From Candidatus Thalassarchaeaceae archaeon (GTDB lineage: Archaea > Thermoplasmatota > Poseidoniia > Poseidoniales > Thalassarchaeaceae), in NCBI GenBank assembly GCA_030747885.1, contig JASLJW010000138.1:1-11771 (forward strand): a stretch of DNA of 11,771 bases, written 5' to 3'. A program made the translations under genes and the position numbers. The notes under the pieces were generated by a model that was not told where the DNA came from, searched no databases, and was given only the letters and a program-made list of their open reading frames with translations. This document shows, piece after piece, positions 1 to 7,451 of this stretch (the first letter of the stretch is position 1; each line of letters starts with the position of its first letter).

Positions 1-183
1 GCTATAGGGCTGGCAGGTTCCTTCTCCACTTGGCAGTTCTACTTCCCCGTGGTTCTCGTTCCTAGCGTTGCCTACCAACTGATGGGCATTGTCCTACTCA
101 TTGCTATCGCAATGGTTCCAATCGGAATCTGGAGAATTAGAAGAATGGATCTAGTTGAGAAGGTCAAAGATCTGGCTCAATAA
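1..183 (+). CDS. C-terminal end of a membrane protein, probably an FtsX/MacB-like ABC permease (partial)
   Basis: The reading frame is open from the window edge and stops with TAA at 181-183, giving the last 60 residues of a protein. It has a hydrophobic stretch (FYFPVVLVPSVAYQLMGIVL continuing through LIAIAMVP) and then a basic tail, RIRRMDLVEKVKDLAQ. A last transmembrane helix followed by a short R-x-x-R-x-D-x-V-E motif is typical of FtsX/MacB-type permeases, whose ends often read R-x-DPVEALR. That assignment is inferred from the tail alone. The stop codon directly abuts the stop of the convergent gene on the other strand (TAATTA, 181-186), so the two genes have no spacer. Confidence 0.6.
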   Translation, partial: AIGLAGSFSTWQFYFPVVLVPSVAYQLMGIVLLIAIAMVPIGIWRIRRMDLVEKVKDLAQ

Positions 184-2355
184 TTAATCCTCAGAAACCA
201 TTTGCAACTGCGCGCTCTTGGCACTAGCGATTCTAGTCTTCAGTAACTCTCGTTGTCGATGTCGCTTGTTCGCTCTAACGTGCAACATAGCCATCACCAC
301 TACTAATCCAATGATCACAGGAAGTAATGCCTCTGCATGGTATCTCTCCATCACCTCAATAATCCCTCGGGCAGTATATGCCCACGTAATTGATGCTGCA
401 GTACCTCCCAGTAAACATGCAGAAAGAACCGTCTCAAACCGCATCCGAGCCACTAGGCCGAGCATTGCACCCACTAACACACCACTAGCCATGAATGGAA
501 TCCAAACGAAAACAATTAGTCCAAAGAAGCCATATCTATCTATACGATTTCGATTCTGATGCGCGATGAATTCGACAGAAGAAAGAATATCTGCTACAAA
601 TTCATTCTGTAGGAGAGTGCCTGTAATTCCTTCCTGCTTGGCGACGAATGCTTCAGTTGCTACTGTCTCGTCTCCTTCTACGACACTCAGTTTTTCTGCT
701 CTACCTGCAGCAACTCTGTCCGCTCTGGTATCCACATCACTAACTGCGCTCACAATGATTCTTCGATCACCCAACATGGCTCCAAGTTTTTCTCTAATAG
801 TATGGCGAAGTTCACGTTGAACATCTTCGTAAGAATACGTATTTCTAAAGAAGGAAAGAAGTTGATTTCCTGGCTTGTAATTTACTCTCAGATATACTGC
901 GAAATCATCTGATGTAACATTATCCTTGATGTGATGTAATGGATTGCTTGCAAACCAACCTCTGACCACATCTCTGATACTATCATCTATGCGTGCATAG
1001 TTGTTCAAATCTGTAAAAAAGGAAGTATAATCCTCTACAGGCCCCTCCAATGAATCCAATCCTTCTCTTATGCTCTGATGGACTCCACGACGATCCTGTG
1101 ATGTCATCACATCCAATTCGGTGCTTCTCATTTCTCCAAAGACTGCAAACTCGCTTAGAATATCCTTGAGGAGGCGAGCACGAACAGACTCTCGCTTCTC
1201 AAAAGAACGATCAGTATTCTCATAGCATGCATGAATACTGATGATGAGGTCCTTGACTTCAATTTCTGTCGATTCAGAATTATAACGAATATGCAATTCA
1301 TCACAAGTGGATTCCAGTGTTCGTTCAATCAATCGAGTTGTCTGTTCATTTGACAATAAATCATCATCATCTCTGTGATAGAGTCGGTACATTAGGGGAT
1401 ATTGGATGAAAAGGAAGACCACAGACATGAACAAGGAAACAAAGGCCATCCACCATGGAGGGACTCCTGCAGAACCTCCTGCCAACATCGCAGTCTCTCT
1501 TCCACCTGCCCATTCTGCTCCCATCAAAGCGATGGACCATTGACCAAGGGATTGAACTGTCCAACAAGCACGAGCCTCTTCATCAAGCAACTCAATTCCT
1601 TTCGTAACAGAGCCTTCAGATAATCCCACTAGTGAGAGAATTCCGCCAGTTTCGATGTCTTTGACTCGAACTTGTCGTTCCTTCTCTAGAGCTGCCTTCT
1701 CCCCTATTAATGCCGTCTGATTGTCATTTGTCAAATTAAATCCAGTTGTATTGTATACCTTGATTACAAGAGTATATTCTGAATCTGCAACATCATGAGT
1801 ATCAAGACGAATCTCGGTTTGGTTCAATGTACCATTTAGCACCAAAGGATCCTCTTGAATTGAATTCTTGCCCATATTTTCATCAATGGGGGCAACCAAT
1901 CTTGCATGAATCACAATATTTTCTGGGCCCATATTGTATAGTCTGACTCGCATATCATGATCTTCTCCCACCCAAATGTTGAGCCATGCAACACCAGTAC
2001 GATCTTCACACTCTATACCTGGATCGACAATAGTTCCTGAAAGTGCTTGATCTATTGCGATTGAATCCGCCATTACCACACCCGTTGATGATAGAACCAC
2101 AATCGCGCCAAATAGGATAGCAGTGATGAGACCAAAAGCAAGAGTCTTGCCTTCAGAACCACTGAAAAATGGACGTTTGATTCCTTCCCTTCGTTCACGA
2201 ATTCGATCTAATTCTTCATCAATCTCAGAATAATCCAGTAAAGGCTCATCTTCCTCCTCCTCTACTGGAATTGAGGCATCATTTGACTCCTCGATGTCGC
2301 CATCGATGTCATCGACCTCACCTGACATGGGTCCCTGCTCTGTGTCCCTCCTCAT
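184..2355 (-). CDS. Large multi-pass membrane protein of unknown function
   Basis: This 723-residue protein belongs to no family I recognise. Residues 11-60 are an acidic cytoplasmic-looking N-terminus rich in D and E. A first membrane helix spans about 71-94. Residues 95-297 look extracytoplasmic: beta-rich, with five N-glycosylation sequons (NGT 174, NQT 178, NTT 202, NLT 207, NQT 212) and Cys116 and Cys264. A second helix at about 300-322 leads into a charged, mostly helical cytoplasmic region (326-605). Three further helices follow at about 609-632, 641-661 and 674-693, then a basic tail. The start is uncertain. ATG at 2355 gives MRRDTEQGPM, and an internal ATG at 2328 (Met10) is an alternative. 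The AGGAGG in between lies 18 nt before Met10, too far for a normal SD. The gene is divergent from the acetyltransferase gene across a 74-bp spacer. Confidence 0.75.
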   Translation of the reverse strand: MRRDTEQGPMSGEVDDIDGDIEESNDASIPVEEEEDEPLLDYSEIDEELDRIRERREGIKRPFFSGSEGKTLAFGLITAILFGAIVVLSSTGVVMADSIAIDQALSGTIVDPGIECEDRTGVAWLNIWVGEDHDMRVRLYNMGPENIVIHARLVAPIDENMGKNSIQEDPLVLNGTLNQTEIRLDTHDVADSEYTLVIKVYNTTGFNLTNDNQTALIGEKAALEKERQVRVKDIETGGILSLVGLSEGSVTKGIELLDEEARACWTVQSLGQWSIALMGAEWAGGRETAMLAGGSAGVPPWWMAFVSLFMSVVFLFIQYPLMYRLYHRDDDDLLSNEQTTRLIERTLESTCDELHIRYNSESTEIEVKDLIISIHACYENTDRSFEKRESVRARLLKDILSEFAVFGEMRSTELDVMTSQDRRGVHQSIREGLDSLEGPVEDYTSFFTDLNNYARIDDSIRDVVRGWFASNPLHHIKDNVTSDDFAVYLRVNYKPGNQLLSFFRNTYSYEDVQRELRHTIREKLGAMLGDRRIIVSAVSDVDTRADRVAAGRAEKLSVVEGDETVATEAFVAKQEGITGTLLQNEFVADILSSVEFIAHQNRNRIDRYGFFGLIVFVWIPFMASGVLVGAMLGLVARMRFETVLSACLLGGTAASITWAYTARGIIEVMERYHAEALLPVIIGLVVVMAMLHVRANKRHRQRELLKTRIASAKSAQLQMVSED

Positions 2356-2429
2356 ATCGGTTTTGTAGAGATTCCAAGAATGAATGAACGAATAGAATTC
2401 ATCAAGTAGTCGAAAAACAACGCAATATT

Positions 2430-2909
2430 GTGCACAAATATCGAGATTGTGGGATTCAAGACATCCCGGCGATGTGGGAAATCAATGAACAAGGACTACC
2501 AGGAACAGGAAAGGTATCAGAAACAGAAATCATTCATCTGATGAATATTTCAGAAGTATGCCTAGGTGCGTTTCATGATGATACGCTTATCGGTTTTGTA
2601 ATCTGCCTTCTACCCAACAAGGATTATGGTAGCCTCAACTATTCTTGGTTTAATCAACGATATGATGATTTCATTTACGTAGACAGAATTGCAATAGGTA
2701 AACAACATCGAAACAATGGAATTGGAACTGAGTTGTATGAAAAAGTGATTCAATATTCTACTGAAAATAAAATGCCAATCGCGGCTGAGGTTAGTTTAGA
2801 TCCTCCCAATGAAGGATCAGATCGATTTCACCTTCGGCATTTATTCAAATCTGTAGGGGAATTTCATCAAGAAAAAAAATCAGTTACAATGTACATCAGA
2901 GATTTCTGA
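2430..2909 (+). CDS. GNAT-family N-acetyltransferase (COG3818-like)
   Basis: A 159-residue GCN5-related acetyltransferase, which would transfer an acetyl group from acetyl-CoA to an unknown amine, probably in the cytoplasm. The first strand is KYRDCGIQDIPAMWEI (3-18). The acetyl-CoA pyrophosphate loop is R94-N-N-G-I-G99 inside YVDRIAIGKQHRNNGIG (motif A). A later segment (EVSLDPPNEGSDRFH, 120-134) matches the PxNxxSxxFH pattern seen before the last helix of many GNATs. NYSWFNQRYDDFIYVDRI is, as I recall, characteristic of the COG3818 group of uncharacterised GNATs. The start is a GTG at 2430. An in-frame TGA lies upstream at 2385-2387, and the first beta strand begins right after the GTG, so no longer start is needed. 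The substrate cannot be inferred from the neighbours. Confidence 0.85.
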   Translation: MHKYRDCGIQDIPAMWEINEQGLPGTGKVSETEIIHLMNISEVCLGAFHDDTLIGFVICLLPNKDYGSLNYSWFNQRYDDFIYVDRIAIGKQHRNNGIGTELYEKVIQYSTENKMPIAAEVSLDPPNEGSDRFHLRHLFKSVGEFHQEKKSVTMYIRDF

Positions 2910-2918
2910 ATAACAGAA

Positions 2919-3003
2919 TGGTGCAGGGGACAGGATTTGAACCTGCGAAGCACTACGCACTGGGACCTAAACCCAGCCCCTTTGACCACTCGGGTACCCC
3001 TGC
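2919..3003 (-). tRNA. tRNA-Leu, anticodon UAG, with encoded CCA
   Basis: Read on the minus strand, the 7-bp acceptor stem is GCAGGGG (5' end at 3003) paired with CCCCTGC (2923-2929). Discriminator A (2922) and an encoded CCA (2919-2921) follow. The anticodon arm is CTGGG-TTTAGGT-CCCAG, which puts UAG at the anticodon, so it reads CUA and other CUN leucine codons. A long variable arm (TGCGTAGTGCTTCGCA) marks it as class II, as expected for Leu. The D-arm contains GAGTGGTCAAAGG, and the T-arm is GCAGG-TTCAAAT-CCTGT. No intron is present. It lies 40 bp downstream of the aminotransferase gene on the same strand and is convergent with the acetyltransferase gene. Confidence 0.97.
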
Positions 3004-3043
3004 TCAAATCATGCGCTGTAGTCAATACGCTTCAATGCAACGC

Positions 3044-4243
3044 TCAATTTTGCTCGTTTTCTAATTCATCATACAACACATCTGCTAGATACTCATACTG
3101 TTCGATACTATTGTGTAAGTGTGCTGAAATACGCAAATATCGGCCTTCAGGTGAAGCCCAAGACCAAACAGGAACTTGGATTCCAAGTTCCAATAACCGA
3201 GAGTGAAGTGGATCTGGATCATGCAATGGAATGCCAGCATCACCTGAATTAGGAAGAAGAATTGTTGCAATTGTTGCAATCATTTCGTCTGGGCAAGGTG
3301 GCGAAATCCCGAGTTTCTCACACAACAGTGCTCTACCTTCCAATACCATCGAACGATTCCTCTCCATTATGGCAGGCCAACCCCCTTCATACATTTCAGC
3401 TACATGACCAATGACGAAAGGCAAAGTGCACCATGCAGAAATGTCTCGAGTTCCAGTCCAATCAAATTCATGCCGAAAACGAGTGGAATCTCCCAATGGG
3501 AAAGTCATCCCATGGCTAATAGTCAACGGATGGATGTTTGGCTGGCGATCTTTACGAACATGTAGAATCGCTGCTCCCTTGGGAGAACATAACCACTTGT
3601 GAGCATTGGTAGTGGTGTATGATGCACCGATAGAATCCAAAGAAAGTGGCAACATACCAATTCCATGGGCTGCGTCAAGTAAAACGGGTATTCCCTGAGA
3701 TTCTAATTCCTTAGTGAGACGCTCAAATGGCATCCTGAGGCCAGTTGGACTGGTGACGGTATCAATCATTGCAAGAACCGTTTTTTCAGTAACAGATGCT
3801 TGAACAAGATGCACAATTTCATCCATGCTTTCAATCGGGAATGGGATGTTAACTGTAACTACATTTGCACCCCATCTCTCAGCAACGAAATCAATTGCAT
3901 TTCTGCATGCCTGATATGCATGGTCTGGAACCAAAATCTCGTCGCCTTCTTCGAATTCAAGTGAACGCAAGATTGTGTTGACTCCTGTAGTTGCATTTTC
4001 AACAAATGCAATATCATCTGGATCACAAGAGAGGAAATCACCGATTGCCTGTCTTGATTCCAATAATGCTACAGCAGCAATTTCTTCGAAGAATCTGACA
4101 GGTTCTAATTCGATCCAATTTTGCCATTTACGCTGTTCATCTATTACCGCTAAAGGAGTTGCACCGAATGAACCATGATTCAGAAAAACCGTTTGGGGGT
4201 CAAGCCCCCAATGAATGGCAAATTCACTCGGTTCAGGGCGCAT
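3044..4243 (-). CDS. PLP-dependent aminotransferase class V, isopenicillin N epimerase-like
   Basis: A 399-residue fold-type I PLP enzyme. The N-terminus has the substrate-loop motif FLNHGSFGATP (20-30). NATTGVNT (83-90) is the cofactor-phosphate loop, D190 in LLDAAHGIG should contact the pyridine nitrogen, and K216 in TTNAHKWLCSPKG (211-223) is the Schiff-base lysine. WTGTRD (262-267) and YLRISAHLHNSIEQYEYL (369-386) complete the class V pattern. The order NxHKWLxxPKGAA is most like isopenicillin N epimerase and related COG0520 proteins rather than the IscS/SufS cysteine desulfurases, and no mobile-loop catalytic cysteine of the desulfurase kind is evident. The real substrate is unknown: isopenicillin N is unlikely, and an epimerase, lyase or transaminase role on another amino acid is possible. 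The ATG at 4243 is divergent from gpsA with about 100 bp between. No clear terminator separates it from the downstream tRNA-Leu. Confidence 0.85.
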   Translation of the reverse strand: MRPEPSEFAIHWGLDPQTVFLNHGSFGATPLAVIDEQRKWQNWIELEPVRFFEEIAAVALLESRQAIGDFLSCDPDDIAFVENATTGVNTILRSLEFEEGDEILVPDHAYQACRNAIDFVAERWGANVVTVNIPFPIESMDEIVHLVQASVTEKTVLAMIDTVTSPTGLRMPFERLTKELESQGIPVLLDAAHGIGMLPLSLDSIGASYTTTNAHKWLCSPKGAAILHVRKDRQPNIHPLTISHGMTFPLGDSTRFRHEFDWTGTRDISAWCTLPFVIGHVAEMYEGGWPAIMERNRSMVLEGRALLCEKLGISPPCPDEMIATIATILLPNSGDAGIPLHDPDPLHSRLLELGIQVPVWSWASPEGRYLRISAHLHNSIEQYEYLADVLYDELENEQN

Positions 4244-4345
4244 GGATTGAACATAGCCCGATTACTTACAGTTCTGCCGGAATAACCTCTCTTGACTTCC
4301 CAACCTCCCCAACGGTCAAAACCCAAAACGACTGCAAACGGAAAG

Positions 4346-5347
4346 ATGGCGAGTATTGGCATTGTAGGACTAGGCAACTGGGGCACTGCACTTGCCAAGG
4401 TCTGGGGGGACACAGGGCACAACATCATTGGATGGACAATAGAGGAAGAAGTCTATGCCTCAATCACTGAGAAAGGTATCAATGAGAAATATCTTGCAGG
4501 GGTAGAATTGGCCAATATGCAGGCAACTATGGACCTCGAAGCTCTTTGTGAAGAATCTGAAATTCTCATTCTCTCACTTCCTTCAGGAGTGGTTCTGAGT
4601 GTGGTAGATGACCTATTGCCATTTCTTCGACCTTCACATGCACTATTGGACCTAGCCAAAGGTTTGGCACCTGAGAATGAAGATGAAGCATTCATCAGCG
4701 CAGCAATCGAAAAACGTCTTCGAGATTCAGGTAAAGCCAATCCAGTTTTCGTAATGACTGGCCCAACAATTGCTCCAGAAGTGGCTAGAGGAGTACTCAC
4801 CACCGCATTGATTGCAGCACATGATCATACGATGGCAAAACGAATGGCTGATCGTCTTACCACGAAAACTCTCAGTTTGCAAGCAGCAGATGATCCCCTG
4901 GGAGCGGAACTCTGGGGGGCGTTCAAGAATCCAATCGCCTTAGCTTGTGGTATTGTCGATGGTCTAGGTCCGAGGGGCGGTGATAACCTGAAGGCAGCCT
5001 TGGTGACTGCAGGATTCAGAGAAGGGCAACGGCTACTTCCAACAATGGGGGCTTCGCCAAAGACTGCTTTTACTGCCGCTGGATTGGGGGATCTCTACGT
5101 AACTTCCACCAGCCCAAGTAGTAGAAATCGAACGTTGGGTGAAATGCTAGGTTCAGGACTAAGTCTAGATGAAGCCTTAGCAAAAATGCACATGGTTGCC
5201 GAAGGTGTTAGAGCAGCTAGAATGTTCCTTTCTAGAGCTGCAATACAAGGCACTCCCACTCCATTCCTACATGCAATTTGTGATTTCCTAGATGGGGGGA
5301 TTACAGTTGATGAGGCCCTATCTAGGATGATTGAGAGCGAAGTCTAG
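4346..5347 (+). CDS. gpsA: Glycerol-3-phosphate dehydrogenase [NAD(P)+]
   Basis: A 333-residue cytoplasmic enzyme that interconverts dihydroxyacetone phosphate and sn-glycerol-3-phosphate with NAD(P)H. The Rossmann motif VGLGNWGTALA is at residues 7-17. The family motifs follow in order: LAKGL with K105, GPTIAPEVARG (139-149; family form SGPSFAxEvaxG), GAFKNPIALACGIVDGLG with catalytic-type K194, and GGDNLKAAL. GLGDLYVTSTSPSSRNRTLG (246-265) supplies R260 and N261. Length is normal. I chose the ATG at 4346 because the dinucleotide motif begins a few residues later, as is usual. An in-frame TTG at 4292 would add 18 unconserved residues. This is the bacterial/eukaryotic-type enzyme, unrelated to archaeal G1P dehydrogenase, and it supplies the glycerol-phosphate stereoisomer used in ester lipids or in glycerol catabolism. 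The small winged-helix gene follows 37 nt downstream. Confidence 0.93.
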   Translation: MASIGIVGLGNWGTALAKVWGDTGHNIIGWTIEEEVYASITEKGINEKYLAGVELANMQATMDLEALCEESEILILSLPSGVVLSVVDDLLPFLRPSHALLDLAKGLAPENEDEAFISAAIEKRLRDSGKANPVFVMTGPTIAPEVARGVLTTALIAAHDHTMAKRMADRLTTKTLSLQAADDPLGAELWGAFKNPIALACGIVDGLGPRGGDNLKAALVTAGFREGQRLLPTMGASPKTAFTAAGLGDLYVTSTSPSSRNRTLGEMLGSGLSLDEALAKMHMVAEGVRAARMFLSRAAIQGTPTPFLHAICDFLDGGITVDEALSRMIESEV

Positions 5348-5384
5348 CCGCGAGGTTCATGCACAAGTTCCCCTTCGGACAACC

Positions 5385-5612
5385 ATGGCAATGGCGGATT
5401 TGACTAAGTTAGAGGCTCGCCTCTTCAAATGGTTGTGTCTTGAAGAGAACGATTTTGAGGAAAACGCTTGGTCCACCAAAAAGGCTGCAAAGGCATTCAA
5501 GGTTGACCCCGATGAAATCTATGAAGCATTGTCCGCTCTCACTGAAAAGATACCTCACAATGTATACATCCATTATCGAGATGGCGCTATGAGAATCGTT
5601 GCCTCAGAGTGA
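5385..5612 (+). CDS. Small winged-helix-like protein, function unknown
   Basis: A 75-residue acidic protein (MAMADLTKLEARLFKWL...). Its pattern is helix (LTKLEARLFKWLCLEEN), a second helix (STKKAAKAFKV), a third helix (DPDEIYEALSALTEKI), then two short strands (NVYIHYRD, AMRIVASE). This order fits a compact winged helix-turn-helix domain with a beta-hairpin wing, so DNA or protein binding is plausible but not shown. Two nearby ATGs (5385 and 5391) are possible starts, and an in-frame TTG at 5331 would overlap the end of gpsA and add non-domain residues. It lies 37 nt after gpsA on the same strand and is likely co-transcribed with it. I do not recognise a named family. Confidence 0.6.
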   Translation: MAMADLTKLEARLFKWLCLEENDFEENAWSTKKAAKAFKVDPDEIYEALSALTEKIPHNVYIHYRDGAMRIVASE

Positions 5613-5616
5613 TTCG

Positions 5617-5697
5617 ATGGTTGAATGGATTTCAGCAATATTTGCATCTCTTTTTGGTGCAGGTGAAGAAGTTCAAACGCTCCTTGAAGAAGAATGA
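5617..5697 (+). CDS. Possible 26-residue micro-protein (tentative)
   Basis: An ATG at 5617, four bases after the TGA of the winged-helix gene, opens 26 codons: MVEWISAIFASLFGAGEEVQ followed by TLLEEE and TGA. The first half is hydrophobic and could form an amphipathic or membrane-binding helix. The tail is acidic. The frame fills almost exactly the gap to the convergent permease gene, whose stop begins at 5701. No SD is seen before it, so translation would rely on coupling to the gene upstream. It could easily be a chance open frame. Confidence 0.25.
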   Translation: MVEWISAIFASLFGAGEEVQTLLEEE

Positions 5698-5700
5698 CGA

Positions 5701-6648
5701 TCATTCCTCTTCGTCTTGACCGTTGGATAACATGGATGCAGGGAGCAGTATTGACCACCATGAAATTCGGGATACATCTCCACCCTCAGTGAAGAAAGAC
5801 CTAGCACGAATTGAAACTAAATCCAACAATAAGACGACAACGAAGATAAGAATTAGATAAGCAATTACTTTGTCGTATTGAAGGAACTTTAGATAGAGAT
5901 TGATGTAATACCCAATTCCACCAGCACCAACAATTCCAATCACAGTACCGTGCCTAAAATTATATTCAAACATAAAAATCGCCTGAGAAATCAAACCATT
6001 TGCAGACTCTGGTAATACCACTCCAAATGATCGTTCTAACCAACTGTGCCCCATTGCTTGAGATGCCTCTAGAGGTGCACTAGGAATTCCTTCAATGGCC
6101 TCATACTGTAATTTACCAAGATACCCTACTGTATAGACAGTCATCGCCAATATTCCCGAAAGCGGACCAAGGCCAACCAATATTACAAAGAAAATTGCCC
6201 AAATAATACTCGGTAAACTCCTAGAGGCCGCAAGAATAAATCGAGCTGGGTAAGTTACCCAAGTAGAATTTAGATTTCGAGCTGCCAACAAAGAAATAGG
6301 CAATGAAAGAATTATGCCTAAAACGGTAGATACAAAAGCAATCTTCAAGGTTTCAACCAATCCAATCCATGCAGTAGAACATGTAAATTGAAAACCTGGA
6401 GCAACTACACAAGGAGGGTAAGATTGTGGCTCTAAAACACTCCAATCAGGAGGCCAGAGTGATTCTTCGATAAATATGACTAGATTTTCTCCACCATTTG
6501 TCAATCGGCCCCAGTCGTCAACCATTCCATTTGCAATAGTCATGGTTATCCAAATCAACAAACAAAAGAAAATTGCCCAGCGAGTGGAAAACCAAATTCC
6601 AACTAACTGATTCTTAACAGAAAGGTCTTCAATAGAATCCTTGGTCAT
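5701..6648 (-). CDS. ABC importer permease, PhnE (phosphonate) type; inferred to serve the transferrin-like system
   Basis: A 315-residue inner-membrane permease. Helices lie at about 24-41, 96-122, 134-158, 163-178, 220-243 and 261-280. The cytoplasmic coupling loop is EAIEGIPSAPLEASQAMGHS (183-202), the EAA-type motif that docks on the ATPase. FRHGTVIGIVGAGGIGYYIN (231-250) is typical of PhnE proteins. A roughly 55-residue extracytoplasmic segment between helices 1 and 2 carries Cys80 and Cys90, which could form a disulfide; simple PhnE proteins, as I recall, are shorter there. The start codon overlaps the ATPase stop by one base (TAATG), with GGAGGTGA just upstream, so translation is coupled. 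By sequence this is a phosphonate/phosphite-type permease. Because the operon's binding protein is transferrin-like, I infer ferric iron as the transported species, which is untested. Confidence 0.9.
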   Translation of the reverse strand: MTKDSIEDLSVKNQLVGIWFSTRWAIFFCLLIWITMTIANGMVDDWGRLTNGGENLVIFIEESLWPPDWSVLEPQSYPPCVVAPGFQFTCSTAWIGLVETLKIAFVSTVLGIILSLPISLLAARNLNSTWVTYPARFILAASRSLPSIIWAIFFVILVGLGPLSGILAMTVYTVGYLGKLQYEAIEGIPSAPLEASQAMGHSWLERSFGVVLPESANGLISQAIFMFEYNFRHGTVIGIVGAGGIGYYINLYLKFLQYDKVIAYLILIFVVVLLLDLVSIRARSFFTEGGDVSRISWWSILLPASMLSNGQDEEE

Positions 6649-7358
6649 TACTTCACCTCCATTACAATTGGATCAGTAATGAATGGATTCAAACGCCCAT
6701 CATCCATCAAAAGAAGGCGATCAGCTAATTTTTTTGCCCGACCAATATTATGTTCAACAACAAGTAAGGTAGCATTATTTTCTTGAACATAGGATTTCAC
6801 AGACTCCATTACACTGGACATTGTTTCCTCATCTAATTCTCCTAAAAATTCATCAGCGAGAATTACCGATGGTCTCTGAGCGAGAGTTCGGGCAGTTGCA
6901 ACTCGCCTTTGTTGACCGCCAGACAATTTACGTACAGGGGTTCTCATCTTTTCCTCAATCCCCATTGCAATAATTGATTCAACTGCCATTCTTCGGGCCT
7001 CAGATGAAAATGGTAGCCAACGAGATGCATGTCCAGCAAGGGCTCCCATCATGACATTATGATACACACTAGCATGCCTAACCAAACCCAATCGTTGAGG
7101 GATATAACCAAGGCTACCTCGAGGAGGCATCTTTGGATTGATCTGACCACAAACTTCTACCGAACCATGTAATGGAGGTACAAGTCCTGCAATTGTTCTC
7201 AATAAAGTGGTCTTACCAATTCCAGAAGGGCCTGCTATCGCCACAATTTCTCCTGAATTTATTTCAAGATTCAATGGACCCATCAATGGTTTCTTGTGAC
7301 TATAACCAATAGAAACATCCTCTAAACGGATGATATGGTGGCTCGACAAAAAAATCAC
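6648..7358 (-). CDS. ABC transporter ATP-binding protein, PhnC type; partner of the PhnE-type permease
   Basis: A 236-residue ATPase that would power import from the cytoplasmic face. Walker A is GPSGIGKTT (43-51), the Q-loop glutamine is Q88 in GYIPQRLGL, the signature is LSGGQQ (145-150), Walker B is VILADE with catalytic E170, and the switch histidine is H203 in VVEHN. NVMMGALAG followed by a WLPFS segment (101-118) is characteristic of PhnC-type ATPases. The first in-frame start is a GTG at 7358. An ATG at 7363 is out of frame and runs into a stop at once. The start is therefore uncertain, and a TTG at codon 4 is another option. It is separated from the binding-protein gene by 144 bp that contain a hairpin and a possible degenerate operator. 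It overlaps the permease gene by one base. Confidence 0.9.
   Translation of the reverse strand: MIFLSSHHIIRLEDVSIGYSHKKPLMGPLNLEINSGEIVAIAGPSGIGKTTLLRTIAGLVPPLHGSVEVCGQINPKMPPRGSLGYIPQRLGLVRHASVYHNVMMGALAGHASRWLPFSSEARRMAVESIIAMGIEEKMRTPVRKLSGGQQRRVATARTLAQRPSVILADEFLGELDEETMSSVMESVKSYVQENNATLLVVEHNIGRAKKLADRLLLMDDGRLNPFITDPIVMEVK
6653..6660 (-). promoter_or_regulatory. Shine-Dalgarno site for the PhnE-type permease
   Basis: On the minus strand GGAGGTGA sits four bases before the ATG at 6648, within the end of the ATPase gene. This supports SD-driven, coupled translation of the second gene of the TAATG pair. No such site precedes the first gene of the operon. Confidence 0.75.
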
Positions 7359-7387
7359 TTCATGTTTCCGTCGACGCTAATCAACAA

Positions 7388-7403
7388 ATTAGACTGCCCT
7401 AAA
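7388..7403. promoter_or_regulatory. Possible degenerate third copy of the metalloregulator-like palindrome
   Basis: ATTAGA-CTGC-CCTAAA has the same 6-4-6 geometry as the two strong boxes upstream of the binding-protein gene and matches TTTAGG-N4-CCTAAA at 10 of 12 arm positions. It ends about 30 bp before the GTG start of the ATPase gene, next to an A/T-rich TCTAATTTG (minus strand) that could be a weak TATA element. An internal regulated promoter for the last two genes is possible but weakly supported. Confidence 0.3.
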
Positions 7404-7451
7404 CCTCTATTTTGAGTTGGTGGGAGCAACGGTGCCAATACTAGTGATGCA

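Noticed and set aside
3044..4243. Cysteine desulfurase (IscS/SufS) for the class V enzyme
   Set aside because: The NAHKWLCSPKG context and the lack of the usual desulfurase Cys loop point to the isopenicillin N epimerase-like group, with no Fe-S assembly genes nearby.
4292..4345. TTG start for gpsA, giving an 18-residue extension
   Set aside because: The extension (TSQPPQRSKPKTTANGK) is unlike the family, whose dinucleotide motif normally starts within a few residues of the N-terminus; the ATG at 4346 fits.
4159..4470. 103-codon plus-strand frame across the aminotransferase/gpsA junction
   Set aside because: It overlaps both well-supported genes in the wrong frame and has a low-complexity translation without motifs.
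4453..4803. 116-codon minus-strand frame inside gpsA
   Set aside because: It is fully antisense to a well-conserved gene and shows no domain; it reflects codon bias of gpsA.
5331..5384. TTG start for the winged-helix gene overlapping gpsA
   Set aside because: It adds residues with no domain character, and two ATGs lie just before the first helix.
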